A stretch of 64,000 nucleotides of DNA from Xenorhabdus lircayensis (GTDB taxonomy: Bacteria; Pseudomonadota; Gammaproteobacteria; Enterobacterales; Enterobacteriaceae), in assembly GCF_016306625.1 (NCBI RefSeq), contig NZ_JACOII010000044.1:1-64000 (forward strand), written 5' to 3'. Below, piece after piece: positions 1 to 9,550 of this stretch; within the stretch, counting starts at the first letter, position 1, and every line of letters starts with the position of its first letter. A program made the position numbers and the translations under genes. Below the pieces are notes generated by a model that made no database searches, had not been told where the DNA came from, and worked only from the letters and a program-made list of their open reading frames with translations.

Positions 1-3000
1 TCCTCATATTGCCCGCAGAACCTGAAGTTACAGCCCACATGGAAATCCGGATTATTAGACGCAATAACCTGAGATTTTTCCGCTTTCCCCCATGTTGTCA
101 GCCGCTGCGCCCAAACCAGTACCCCTTCTTCGGATAACATCTCTCGCGGCGTACCCTGATGGTCACTGATAATATAGTGTAGCTTGCCTTTTTCAAAGCG
201 GGCTGATGGCGTGAGGGCACCTGGTTCGTAGAGCCAGCGGACACGCTGATCTTCCACCGGCGTACCATCGCCGTAAATTGGAGTTTCCTCAATAAGCTGG
301 TCGCCGCTCCACAGGTAATCCTGTCCCATAATAGCATCGGATCTCGGCGCTAAATCCGGTTTGCCAGCCAGCCACAACTGTAAATTAGCGGCGGCCAGTT
401 TACCATCGTGCACTTTCAGCTTACGGACTCGTCGCCCAAAAGCATCGTAGCGATACTGCCAGCGTGAGCCATCCGGGGTCTCGCAGTGGGTAAGCTGGTT
501 TTGGGTGTCCCAGCGGTAGCGCCAGGTTTGCGGGCGGAACCCGTCACGCTGTTCGGTTTTTTCCACCAAACGCCCATTGTCATCATAGCGATAGCGGATA
601 TCGCCTTGCTGCACGACGCGCCCGGCTTTCTGGCGTTGGCTGATTTGTGCCATCGCCCCCTGTGCATCCGTCGGCAAGTGTTGACTCAGGTTGCCGTTGG
701 CATCGTAGCGAAATTGCTCTTCATGCGGACGCGTACCCTCAAACAGAGTATGCAGAATCTGGTCGTTGGTATTGTAACGGTAGCGGGTTTGCCCCCAGCG
801 GCTGTCGTCAATCACCCGCACATTATGGGCACGGTCATATTGCCAGCTCCGGTTGACCGCAGAGGCCTGCGGCGGAAAATGCGGGTCATTTTGTGCCAGC
901 GTTTCCCTGAAAAATTGAGTCGCCTGTCCCGCCGACTGATGCGCCAGCAATCCGGTCGCGGTGTAGCGGCTGGCAAGGATAAACCCGTTGGCACTTTCGC
1001 GTACCGTTTCCCGTCCCAAAGCATCATGCCGGAAGGTCAGTGGCGCATGCTGGTTGAGCTGAAAGTGATTCAGACTCCCCGACAGGTTATAACCGAAGTG
1101 CAGGGTATTGCCATCCACACTTTCACTAACAGGATGCCCGGTCAGGTTATCCCATTCACGGGTAATTTCCCGTCCGTTGATACGCTCACCAGTCGGCAGG
1201 CCGGTGGTTTTGTCATACTCATACTCGATGATGGCATCGGCATTGGTGGCTTTCACCAATTGATACCGTTTGTTGTATTCGTAAGTGGTGGTGGCTTTAA
1301 GCACCCGTTGGTTTTCTGCCGGCTGCCAGCTTTCCTGTTTGATCAACAATCCCGCAGTGGAATAGTACCAGCGAAGTTGCTGACCATCAGGGTATTGAGT
1401 CAGTGTGCGGCGCCCCAGTTTATCGTACTGATAGGTCAGCGTTCGTCCGGTAAAATCGGTTTCGCGGATAATCTGGCCGGCGGCATCCCGCTCATAGCGG
1501 TAGATTTCCCCCGTGGAGGCGGTGACTGAATTCAGCCGGGTGAGCCGGTCATAGCCAAAGTGCAGGGTGGTGCCATCCGGTCGGGTAACCTGATTGAGCA
1601 GGTCAAAAGCGCCGTAAGTGTAGCGAGTAGTACGGCCTTCGCCATCGGTGGCAGCCACCACGCGCCGTTCACTGTCATATTTCAGTTGCTGGGTAACACC
1701 ATCCGGCAATTCAACTTCAGTCAGGCTGCCATTAAGGCTGGCATGGTCATCGCTATAGCGGTAGTGCGTCTGCTGTTTTAGCGCATCGGTAAATTGGCGC
1801 AAACGCCCCAATACATCCAGTTGCAGGCCGGTAGTGTTGCCATCCGGTGTCATCACTGCGGCCAGCCGTTGTTTCTCGTCATAGGCATAGTGCCACTGGC
1901 GTCCATCCGGCAGCAAGCGCTGGCGTAATTCACCGTGGAGACCGTACTGGTATTCTTCTTGGTGCCCCAACGGATTAGTCAGTCCTGTCAGGTTGCCCTG
2001 CTCATCATAGTGAAATTGCCAACGCTCGCCAGTCGGCAGGACACTTTCGATGAGCTGCCCGTGTTCATCATAACCGTAAGCAAAGGTGTCACCCGTCGGC
2101 AGTTTCACTTCGGTCAGTGCACCGTCAGGGTTGTAATCGAAAGTGTTTATCCCGCCTGCCGGATCGGCTTCCCAGATAATTTGGCTATAACGCCACTGGC
2201 GGCGGGTGATCCGCCCTAATGGATCGACTTCACGGACAACCAACCCATTGTGATCGTAATGGTATTGGGTTTCACCGCCTTCACCGTCCCGATAGGTGGT
2301 GATGCGGGCGTTGTCATCGTAGTGGAAACGGTCACACCAGTAACCGCTGGGAGACGTTGTGCTGAGTACGCGTCCTTGTTCATCATAAGTCAGGCTTAAA
2401 TCGGTCTGGTCGGTATCGTGCCAGCGGATCATCCGCCCCTGTGTATCATATTCATGCCACAGGTGGTTATGCTGGAACGCCTCGCATTCACTCAAATATC
2501 CCTGTGGATCATATTGGCAAGTCACCAACTGCTGTTGTTTTTTCTGTTCAAGGTAATCTACAGTTCGAAGCTGCTGATCCTGATAGCCCAACACCAACCG
2601 GAAACCATCGGTGCGCGTGACTTCAATCAGTTGCGACTGTTTATTGTAGACAAACTGAATTGTGTTCTGACGGCGATCGGTGATGGCGGACAGTTTGCGG
2701 ATATTGCCGACAGTGTGATTGAAATGGTAAGTCAACTGGGATTGGCGATCGGTAAGTTTCAATTCACCGAGTAACTCTCCCGTCAGCACGCAATAAGGAA
2801 TATGCTGGTTACGGGCGATCACCTGATTTTCCGGCGTGCTGAAATCGTAGATCACGCCGTCGGCATCCGTGAAATTCACTTTGTCATCAGCGAGTAGTAG
2901 TTGCCGCGACCAGTCATCAGCCCATTTGGGGCCAAACAGGCCGTTGTACTTAGCTGTGGAGCGATAGGTCCGGGTCAGGGTGATCGGCAATAATCCGGGG

Positions 3001-4094
3001 ATGGCAATGACCGGCCAGACTTGCAGGAAATCACCGGTAGCCATATCGACGGGATCACCTTCTGGGGTGGTTTTGTTGCTATTTTGCCCTTCTTTGTTGC
3101 TGGACTGGTTGTCAACGGGGTCTTCTTTAGTATTTTGGGGTTTGCTGGATGTGGAGTTGGCGGTTTCCGGCGGTTGATTTTTGATTTTGCCCCCCGCTGC
3201 TTCGGCAGCTTTGGCTTCTTCACTCAACACCTTGCTTTCAGTTTTGGCTGTTGTTTTTGCGGCACCTTTTGCGGCTCCTTTAACTATTCCTGCCCCTCCC
3301 ATAGCGATACTACCGATATCGAAAGCGAGGGCCCCCCCTTTTTCTGCATCGCTTTTCATTTCCATTTTAATGGCGTCATTATTGACCATCGCCACGGTTT
3401 TTTGCTGAAATGCAGCAGCGCCAATGCCTTTAGGCGCAATACCCGTATATTCCAATACCTTTTCGGCTGTCACAGCGGGGGTTGTTGCGGCAATCACCAT
3501 TCCCTTGCCTACCAATTCCGCCATTTCAGGAACGGTATTCCAGAGCGCTTTTCCGGCTCCGATAGCCGCTTCCCCTGGATTATCCCAGGCGGCCTTCAGA
3601 TTGTGTTTACTCTCATCAGCCCATTTGTTTAAGCCATCGCCGGTTTCCTTAAACCAGTCAACGGTTTTATCCCACATACCTTTTTCCGCGGGGGTTTCTG
3701 CGTTTACAATCTCATTGGCTTTTGCTGCTGGCACTTGTGCCGGGGCGTCCTGAACGGTAATTATTCCGGGGGTGTTCCCCGTCCCGGTAGGGCTGTCGTT
3801 GCGGGCTTTAGTAGGTAAAGGCTCATTCGGTTTAGGGGGAATATGTTTCCATTCCTCTAACGGAAATTCCCCGCTTTTGAATTTATCAATGACCTTGACA
3901 GCAAGCCAGCCCTCAGCTTCTGTAATACGTTCAATATCCTCGGTAGTGAGCCAGCGATTACCCATAGTTTCTTGTTGGATGAGGGCGGGTATGTGTTTTT
4001 GGATCACTTCCGCCTCAGCCAAGGTCCGGATATTATAAGCTTCACAAAATACTTTTTCATCACGGCCACCGGTAATGTTAATCGTTTCTCCCAT
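1..4094 (-). CDS. Rhs repeat protein, T6SS-associated polymorphic toxin (3' end outside window)
   Basis: The minus frame starting at 4094 stays open to the window edge, giving at least 1364 residues. The N-terminal ~330 residues hold an unusual leader, a proline-rich stretch and small-residue hydrophobic segments (AIGAGKAL, SIAMGGAGIVKGAAKG) that could thread a membrane. The motif GDPVDMATGDF at about residue 350 marks the DUF6531/Rhs start, followed by dozens of YD-type repeats (YDEQGNL, YDEHGQL, YNPDGAL). The last residues in the window, FHVGCNFRFCGQYE, match the CDLRFQGQY element that closes Rhs cores, so the variable toxin domain lies just beyond position 1. It starts 12 bp after the PAAR-like gene and should be loaded on that protein and VgrG. 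Family knowledge: the Rhs shell encapsulates a C-terminal toxin cleaved off inside the target cell. Toxin activity and immunity gene cannot be seen. Confidence 0.9.
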   Translation of the reverse strand, partial: MGETINITGGRDEKVFCEAYNIRTLAEAEVIQKHIPALIQQETMGNRWLTTEDIERITEAEGWLAVKVIDKFKSGEFPLEEWKHIPPKPNEPLPTKARNDSPTGTGNTPGIITVQDAPAQVPAAKANEIVNAETPAEKGMWDKTVDWFKETGDGLNKWADESKHNLKAAWDNPGEAAIGAGKALWNTVPEMAELVGKGMVIAATTPAVTAEKVLEYTGIAPKGIGAAAFQQKTVAMVNNDAIKMEMKSDAEKGGALAFDIGSIAMGGAGIVKGAAKGAAKTTAKTESKVLSEEAKAAEAAGGKIKNQPPETANSTSSKPQNTKEDPVDNQSSNKEGQNSNKTTPEGDPVDMATGDFLQVWPVIAIPGLLPITLTRTYRSTAKYNGLFGPKWADDWSRQLLLADDKVNFTDADGVIYDFSTPENQVIARNQHIPYCVLTGELLGELKLTDRQSQLTYHFNHTVGNIRKLSAITDRRQNTIQFVYNKQSQLIEVTRTDGFRLVLGYQDQQLRTVDYLEQKKQQQLVTCQYDPQGYLSECEAFQHNHLWHEYDTQGRMIRWHDTDQTDLSLTYDEQGRVLSTTSPSGYWCDRFHYDDNARITTYRDGEGGETQYHYDHNGLVVREVDPLGRITRRQWRYSQIIWEADPAGGINTFDYNPDGALTEVKLPTGDTFAYGYDEHGQLIESVLPTGERWQFHYDEQGNLTGLTNPLGHQEEYQYGLHGELRQRLLPDGRQWHYAYDEKQRLAAVMTPDGNTTGLQLDVLGRLRQFTDALKQQTHYRYSDDHASLNGSLTEVELPDGVTQQLKYDSERRVVAATDGEGRTTRYTYGAFDLLNQVTRPDGTTLHFGYDRLTRLNSVTASTGEIYRYERDAAGQIIRETDFTGRTLTYQYDKLGRRTLTQYPDGQQLRWYYSTAGLLIKQESWQPAENQRVLKATTTYEYNKRYQLVKATNADAIIEYEYDKTTGLPTGERINGREITREWDNLTGHPVSESVDGNTLHFGYNLSGSLNHFQLNQHAPLTFRHDALGRETVRESANGFILASRYTATGLLAHQSAGQATQFFRETLAQNDPHFPPQASAVNRSWQYDRAHNVRVIDDSRWGQTRYRYNTNDQILHTLFEGTRPHEEQFRYDANGNLSQHLPTDAQGAMAQISQRQKAGRVVQQGDIRYRYDDNGRLVEKTEQRDGFRPQTWRYRWDTQNQLTHCETPDGSRWQYRYDAFGRRVRKLKVHDGKLAAANLQLWLAGKPDLAPRSDAIMGQDYLWSGDQLIEETPIYGDGTPVEDQRVRWLYEPGALTPSARFEKGKLHYIISDHQGTPREMLSEEGVLVWAQRLTTWGKAEKSQVIASNNPDFHVGCNFRFCGQYE

Positions 4095-4106
4095 TGCGAT
4101 TCTTCC

Positions 4107-4463
4107 TTATGCTCCATTCATCCAAAATTTATCCCCGTGACGCAGCACCAGTTTGTTGCCGGCCCGCACCGTCTTGGTATGCTCCTGTGGATGGCATTTA
4201 CCGCTGACCGTGCCGCTTTTGACGCCATTCGCTACACCGGGCTGGTCACCGATTGTGGTGGGTACAAAACTGCGGGCAAACACCACCACTGGCTTGCCAT
4301 TGGCACGCACGGTTTTTTCCGGCGCCGAACTGTCCGCCAATTTCGCTATGACCGGATACGGGATTGGCGGCGTTGATGGGCCCATCGGGGTTTTGCACAC
4401 GTCCGGCAGAATACCGATTATCAGCCATTCGCCAGCGGTTCGGGCGATGTAGTTATCAGCCAT
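4107..4463 (-). CDS. DUF4150 / PAAR-like T6SS spike-tip protein
   Basis: A 118-residue protein starting MADNYIARTAGEWLI, with the DUF4150 signature PDVCKTPMGPSTPPIPYPVIA near residue 20, followed by short turns rich in G, T and V and ending in HGDKFWMNGA. DUF4150 proteins are PAAR-like and cap the VgrG spike, linking it to an effector. An upstream in-frame start at 4523 exists, but it would add a basic tail lying inside the DUF2169 gene; the MADN start gives the usual family length and an 8-bp overlap with the preceding gene, which suggests translational coupling. It sits between the DUF2169 adaptor and the Rhs effector, the standard order for such modules. Confidence 0.85.
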   Translation of the reverse strand: MADNYIARTAGEWLIIGILPDVCKTPMGPSTPPIPYPVIAKLADSSAPEKTVRANGKPVVVFARSFVPTTIGDQPGVANGVKSGTVSGKCHPQEHTKTVRAGNKLVLRHGDKFWMNGA

Positions 4464-5673
4464 CCTTTTTCTCCTCTTCCAGTGGGGCGAGTTTGAGCAG
4501 TGGTGCATCCGGGTTGATTTCAAACCGGGCTTCAGCGACCCGCACGGGCAGGGAGGCTTTGAAACTCAGTCGGCAAGTCATATGCAGTGTCCTTGCTTCG
4601 CTGTCGATAATTAACGTGTCTGTACGCATTGGAACAGGAAGCAGAATGCCGTTCTGCATCCGCAGCAGAATAAACGGACGGTGTCCCGGCAGGGTGACAT
4701 GCAGCTCACCGTTGGGTGTCATGCCGCTCAAAGTGATGGAAATATCGGTTTCCGGCCAGTCGATCTGCTGGTCAGCCGGTGCACCGTTCCAGTAGCCGAA
4801 GTCAAAATCTTTCGGCAGATAGGGATGACGATGTGCCAGCCAGTCGGCATCGTAAGTGCCGGCAAGTTGACGGCGCGGCAGCCACGGACGGCCGATAAAG
4901 CCCAAGCCTTGTGGCTGGCAGGCTGGGGTATCGGCAGATAATGTTCCATCCAGTTGCTTCGCAAAATGCTGCGCGGTGAAGGGGGCATCCGGCCGGGTAA
5001 TGCGCGGTGCCGGGTAGCGGGTGAGTTGTTTGGCCTGCGCATACCACGGCGTGGTAAACCCGCTACCGAGAGGATTGCTTTCACAGATGGCGTGAGCAAT
5101 CGGTGCTTTTTCTCCGTCCGGGTGTTGCTGGCGCTGTTCCGGTGTCAGCCGATCACTTTCCTTAAGCTGAGCACCTGCTTTATCATCGGCCAGAATTTTG
5201 CATTCGCCCCCAAAGGCGTAGCGGTAATCCAGCGGCAGCGTTGAGAAAGGTTTCGGGTCAGTCAGTTGCCAGTGGCCGTCAGCATCATGGATAAATTCCC
5301 GTTCACCGGTCACGGTCAGGGTTTTATCGAGCAGGAGCTGGCCCAGCTTGCTCTGTACGCGTAATTGCACGGGGAATTCGGTACGAGGCCGACAATCCGG
5401 CGCATAAGCCGTGCCGTTGACAATGACGTCACAGCGCGGTTTAAACGGGGCAAGGTCACTTTCCTGCAACACCTGTGAAACATTCATCTGCCCACGGTAT
5501 TCATCCTGTAAACACAGGGGCGGTGCGGGCAATAATTCAGCGCTGTATTCCCCCTGTCCGGCAGGCAGGAGCTGATAGCCGATTTTCATGACCGCGACGT
5601 GATGCTCCACATCCTCAACATCCAGCATTGAATAGTTCATCACCGCAAAGGGGGTCAGGTTACGAAATTCCAT
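4456..5673 (-). CDS. DUF2169 family T6SS effector adaptor
   Basis: A 405-residue protein. The N-terminus (MEFRNLTPFAVMNYSMLD, then an ED-rich stretch with the hydrophobic strand VAVMKIGYQL) and the FKPRCDVIVNGTAYAP segment near residue 80 are typical of DUF2169. The middle carries YRYAFGGECK and NPLGSGF, the C-terminal part LPGHRPFILLRMQNG. Members of this family act as adaptors or co-chaperones that help load effectors onto the VgrG-PAAR spike; they are cytoplasmic and not enzymes as far as known. It lies 15 bp after vgrG and overlaps the PAAR-like gene, so the four genes look like one transcript. The specific partner is inferred from position to be the downstream Rhs protein. Confidence 0.85.
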   Translation of the reverse strand: MEFRNLTPFAVMNYSMLDVEDVEHHVAVMKIGYQLLPAGQGEYSAELLPAPPLCLQDEYRGQMNVSQVLQESDLAPFKPRCDVIVNGTAYAPDCRPRTEFPVQLRVQSKLGQLLLDKTLTVTGEREFIHDADGHWQLTDPKPFSTLPLDYRYAFGGECKILADDKAGAQLKESDRLTPEQRQQHPDGEKAPIAHAICESNPLGSGFTTPWYAQAKQLTRYPAPRITRPDAPFTAQHFAKQLDGTLSADTPACQPQGLGFIGRPWLPRRQLAGTYDADWLAHRHPYLPKDFDFGYWNGAPADQQIDWPETDISITLSGMTPNGELHVTLPGHRPFILLRMQNGILLPVPMRTDTLIIDSEARTLHMTCRLSFKASLPVRVAEARFEINPDAPLLKLAPLEEEKKDG

Positions 5674-5688
5674 CTCAATCCGTCCTTG

Positions 5689-7875
5689 CTAGTTCAGGTC
5701 GATATCTTTACCGGTGATTTGCACCGGACCACTGGCCTCAAATTTGAACTCACTGCCCTTAATAGTGATTTTGCCGCTGCTGTCCATGCGCAGGACGCTT
5801 GCGCCACATTTCAGCTCAATCACATCGCCGGTCGTGATGGACAGGGTATTGGTGATGGTCTCTGCCTTGTGCGCACCGACCTCGATAATGTAGTTCTTGC
5901 CGGTGATCAGTTTGCGCACCTCCTTGACTGTTTCCGTGCTGTTGAGCGTGACCGTTTCCTCTTTGTTCTCATTGACCGTGATGGTCTGGTTTTTCTCCAC
6001 GGTTTCGCTGTGGTTGGCGATTACATGGGTATCGCGGTTGTTGAGCACCTTGGTGTACATGTCTTTCTGCGCGTGCAGTGACAGCCGTTCGCTGCCCTTG
6101 GCATCCTCAAACAGCAGTTCGTTGTAGCCCTGTCCCTTGTGGGTTTTGGAACGGAACGCCATCTGGGTTTTGCTGCCCGGCAGGGCACCCGGCGGGATGT
6201 TGCTGGCATGGTAAGTCCGCCCGGTCACTATCGGCTGATCCGGGTCGCCGTGCAGGAAATCCACCACCACTTCCTGTCCGATGCGCGGGATAGCGAGCAT
6301 CCCCCAGCCCTGACCCGCCCACGGCTGGCTGACCCGTATCCAGCAGGAACTCTGGTCGTTGGATTTACCGTAGCGATCCCACGGGAATTGCAGACGCACG
6401 CGCCCGTACTGGTCACAGAAGATTTCTTCGCCGGCCGGGCCGACTACCTTAGCGATTTGTGGGCCATCCATCACCGGTTTGGGCAGTGGTGCCGGACGCC
6501 AGTTCTGGTTCTGGCGGATAAAGTAGAAGTGGCTGTGCAGCGTGGTGCCGCTGTCGCCGGTTGTCGTCTCAAGGGCACCCGGCTGGCTGCCGCTGTGGCT
6601 GGTGGAAACGGTCTGCCATGACTGGTTCAGGTCTGCCCGTGGATGGTTATCGAGGATGAACAGTCTGCCTGGCTGTAGCGCTATTGCATTGCCGCTGCCC
6701 TGTCCGGTCACCGCGTCGCTGCGCAGTGCCTCCAGCCGGTAGCGGGTAAAATCCTTGCCATGCGCCTCATCCTTGAAGCGGCCGGGGTAGTCGTAGTGCT
6801 CGTAGTACAGTTGTTGCAGATTTTCGTCCCGTATCTGCTGGTGAAATTCCGCTGGCCACGCCGGGTTCTTGAAGGTGTAATCCTTAAGCTGTACCTGAGC
6901 CGGTCGCACTTGTGCGCTGCTGGTCAGGCTGTTGACAGCCGGTTCACCCAGCGTACTGCCCTCACCCGGCTGATAGGGCAGGCGTATGCCCGGCGGCACT
7001 GAACCGCAGTCGTCGGCGAATACCAGCGTGTTGCGCCCGTTACTGCATTCGAAGAAGTAGAAAATGCCCTCTTCCGCCGTCAGCCGTTGCAGGAAGGCAA
7101 AGTCACTTTCCTGATACTGCACGCAGAATTCGCGCGCCGGATGAGGATGGCGCAGGCTGAAGGTCACATCGCGGATGTTGTGTTCTTTCAGGAGGGTGGT
7201 GGTGATGGTGGCGATATCCTGCTGCTGGAAAATGCGCGAGTTCTGTCTCAGGGTCGTGCGCCACAGGTCAGGCCGGATAGTCATCTGGTAGGTGGTCTGG
7301 TGCAACCCGGTGTTACCCTGTTCAAAGCGGGAAACGATCCCCGTGATACTGCGTTGTTCGAGACCGTTTTGCAGAATGGTCAGTGTGGCGGTGCGATCCA
7401 ATACCGCCGGAAAGTCGATAGCCGGATCGGCACTCGCCAGTCCCACGCTCAGGCTGAACGGCTGGGAAAAACTTTCGTTCAGGGTAAAATCGGTCACCAC
7501 AAACGTTTGTGGCAGTAAGGCGCCTGCGGTCAGGGTAAATTGCAGGCCACTCGGGTCACTCCCGCCCATCAGCATCTGGCCGACTTTTTCCAGCGCTTTG
7601 GTGGCGGCATTCTGTCCCCCGGCTGAGCGTTCTGCCAGCCCCTTTCCACCGGTAAAACCGCCACCCGGGATTAAGCCCGCTGTACCTGACATGCTGCTGC
7701 CTGAACTGCCGCCTATCCCGCCGGCATAACCCCCGCCCGGAATTAAGCCTGCCGTCCCTGACATGCCGCCGCCCAATTTGCCAGCAACCTGTTTTGCTTT
7801 CTGAACAGCTCCTTGTCCCTGCTGAACAAGGGCTTGTCCTTTCTTCAATTTATCGATGTGCTTCTTTATTGACAT
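5689..7875 (-). CDS. vgrG: T6SS spike protein VgrG with glycine-rich N-terminal extension
   Basis: A 728-residue VgrG. From about residue 105 the protein follows the gp27-like and gp5-like plan: FTLNESFSQPFSLSV, the ESDFAFLQRLTAEEGIFYFFE stretch, then the OB-fold part with GRVRLQFPWDRYGK, SSCWIRVSQPWAGQGWG and PRIGQEVVVDFLHGDPDQP, and a C-terminal beta-helix with regularly spaced V/T repeats ending GPVQITGKDIDLN. There is no extra catalytic C-terminal domain. The first ~100 residues are odd: a basic helical start, then a glycine-rich segment in which SGTAGLIPGGG occurs twice. An AGGGAG-type ribosome site precedes the start. No tss structural genes are in the window, so this is an orphan VgrG island that must use a secretion machine encoded elsewhere. 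Confidence 0.95.
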   Translation of the reverse strand: MSIKKHIDKLKKGQALVQQGQGAVQKAKQVAGKLGGGMSGTAGLIPGGGYAGGIGGSSGSSMSGTAGLIPGGGFTGGKGLAERSAGGQNAATKALEKVGQMLMGGSDPSGLQFTLTAGALLPQTFVVTDFTLNESFSQPFSLSVGLASADPAIDFPAVLDRTATLTILQNGLEQRSITGIVSRFEQGNTGLHQTTYQMTIRPDLWRTTLRQNSRIFQQQDIATITTTLLKEHNIRDVTFSLRHPHPAREFCVQYQESDFAFLQRLTAEEGIFYFFECSNGRNTLVFADDCGSVPPGIRLPYQPGEGSTLGEPAVNSLTSSAQVRPAQVQLKDYTFKNPAWPAEFHQQIRDENLQQLYYEHYDYPGRFKDEAHGKDFTRYRLEALRSDAVTGQGSGNAIALQPGRLFILDNHPRADLNQSWQTVSTSHSGSQPGALETTTGDSGTTLHSHFYFIRQNQNWRPAPLPKPVMDGPQIAKVVGPAGEEIFCDQYGRVRLQFPWDRYGKSNDQSSCWIRVSQPWAGQGWGMLAIPRIGQEVVVDFLHGDPDQPIVTGRTYHASNIPPGALPGSKTQMAFRSKTHKGQGYNELLFEDAKGSERLSLHAQKDMYTKVLNNRDTHVIANHSETVEKNQTITVNENKEETVTLNSTETVKEVRKLITGKNYIIEVGAHKAETITNTLSITTGDVIELKCGASVLRMDSSGKITIKGSEFKFEASGPVQITGKDIDLN

Positions 7876-8572
7876 GGTGTGTCTCCCTGAGATGATGGAA
7901 TGTTATGTAATAGGCATCCCACCTGATAACAACGCAGGCCATAACATTCGGGTACAAGATTTAAATCTAACTCACATTGTCTCCGACAAATTTGTTAATT
8001 AAGGACGCAATACGTTGTTTTCCGATAATTTGAAGGGACTCTGTTGTCCGAATATCTCGGCGGATCCGTGGTGAATAAAATGGGGGCAATAATAAATAAC
8101 GAAGGAGTAAAGACCAAATTAAATCAAGTGAAATAAAAAACGGCCTTCGACAATAACAGCGTAAAAAGTTAAAATAATTGCGGTTGAAAAATAATATTCT
8201 GAGATAACGTATGTGATTAGTGTATCGAACCACTTAATCTTTATCCATAAAAGGTGTTTTTTTCGTAACATTATGAGGTAAAAACAAAAAAATAGGTAAC
8301 GGTTTTGACAAAATCATGATCATTTTAATTTCATGAACTTGATCACAAAAAAACTGTTTTTAGAAATTGGTTTTTTATTTTCTGTCTTTTTTTTAATGAA
8401 AAAAGCGTAACAATGAATGATGTATTTGCATTGAATATATAAATGCCAGCCATTCATTCAAATGAAAGTAAATATTGCGATGAACTAAATCCTAAATGGA
8501 AACAGATAAATTAATATTTGGCATATTTAGCAATATACGAATTAAGTCAATCCAGCACAACTCAACTTTGTT
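7876..8572. other. AT-rich intergenic region upstream of vgrG
   Basis: About 700 bases without a convincing gene. It must contain the vgrG promoter on the minus strand. It is much richer in A and T than the vgrG-rhs genes. Short inverted repeats are visible: ATGAATG at about 8413 with CATTCAT near 8451, and GCATT/AATGC in between. An 88-codon frame on the minus strand (7967-8233) has biased low-complexity composition and no recognisable start signal, so it was not called as a gene. Nothing else could be identified. Confidence 0.5.
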
Positions 8573-8584
8573 AGACAATTGTCT
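8573..8584. repeat. 12-bp perfect palindrome next to integrase remnant
   Basis: AGACAATTGTCT is a perfect 12-bp palindrome lying 26 bp beyond the stop of the integrase remnant. It could be a recombinase or regulator site, but a single palindrome of this size in AT-rich DNA is weak evidence. Confidence 0.25.
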
Positions 8585-8594
8585 GGATTTCAAA

Positions 8595-8610
8595 GGGCAG
8601 TTTTCTGCCC
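8595..8610 (-). terminator. Hairpin at the 3' end of the integrase remnant
   Basis: GGGCAG-TTTT-CTGCCC forms a 6-bp GC-rich stem that starts in the stop codon of the integrase frame. On the minus strand it is followed only by a short CTTTG stretch, so it is a weak intrinsic terminator at best. Confidence 0.4.
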
Positions 8611-9515
8611 TATAGTGATAGTAATTTACTTTCCCATTGCGTTATAATTTCCCGTTTTTCTTTCAGGTAGTCGTAACGGTCATAGTGCTTGGATGAGACG
8701 CCGGGCCTTTTGTGGTTCTGCACTCTGTCTCTCATTTCGGAGCTTACTCCCATATCTCCCGCTAATGTTTTGAACGTTCGTCGGATATCTCTTGGTGTAA
8801 ACTTCTCGAAGTCATAGTGGTCACAGAACTTGCGTAATTGCTTGCCATATTCAGCGGTTAACAGATGACCTTCTTTGGTATTGCCGGGAAATAGGAATTC
8901 AGAGTCAGGATATTGTTTAGCTTGCTGCTCTAATATTTTTGTGGCGGACTCACATAATGGGATCACATGGTAATCACTATTTTTTGATATATGGGGTGGC
9001 ACTGTTAGCGTATTATTCTTTTTATCCCAGTTATCTCTTGTATTGGTCATAATTTCCCAAGGGCGCTGCCCAGCGGTAAAAATACAGAGTAACAGTAATC
9101 GGCCGTAATCTGGATTGATTGGAAATATTGTCCGATAAACTTGGAACAATTCCAGAATTGCTTTCATTTCATCCCACGATAGAAATCTATCCAGTGCCCT
9201 ATCTGCATCTTCTTGTCGCGGAACGACAGTCACAGGGTTTCGATCTAGCCCATAGATAACTTTCTCGTTCAGCTTGGCTGGGTCATTGTCAGCAAATAGA
9301 CCAAAATTAAATACAGCATAAAGATTGGAGCGAACTTTATTTGAGCCAGCGACAGCACCCCGTGATATGAATTCCGCCAGTACCCTTTTAATATGGTCTG
9401 GAGTAATGTTTTTTGCTGGCGAGTTTCTATCAATATGCTGACTATCCAATACTTGATTTAGCCTGTATTCGGTTTTGTCGTATGCTCGCTTTCCTCGGCG
9501 TTTTTGGTCAGTAAC
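8610..9515 (-). pseudogene. P4-type tyrosine integrase, 5'-truncated
   Basis: The frame encodes the core-binding and catalytic parts of a P4-family phage integrase: KNITPDHIKRVLAEFISRGA is the core-binding helix region; the catalytic Arg is in FTAGQRPWEIM; the second Arg is in TPRDIRRTFKTLAGDMG, the histidine is in VQNHKRPGVSS, and the tyrosine is in SSKHYDRYDYLKEKR. The N-terminal arm-binding domain (about 100-120 residues) is missing: the frame is closed by TAA at 9516-9518 and the first usable start is TTG at 9449. All catalytic positions look intact, so the fragment may still be expressed, but such integrases normally need the arm-binding domain. It marks an old integration event between the T6SS island and the srf operon. 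No tRNA gene or clear att repeat was seen nearby. Confidence 0.8.
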
Positions 9516-9550
9516 TTATGTTGGAACCTCGTTAAACTCTGCTGTAGAGA

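Noticed and set aside
486..1529. Long plus-strand frame of 347 codons opposite rhs
   Set aside because: It is the antisense of the Rhs YD repeats, whose regular GC-rich codons keep the opposite frame open. No start signal or family features.
5686..7729. Several plus-strand frames of 130-160 codons opposite vgrG
   Set aside because: Shadows of the GC-rich vgrG gene; composition is unlike a protein and no ribosome sites are present.
7967..8233. 88-codon minus-strand frame upstream of vgrG
   Set aside because: Low-complexity, rich in F, R, L and Y from AT-rich DNA; no ribosome site and no recognisable domain.
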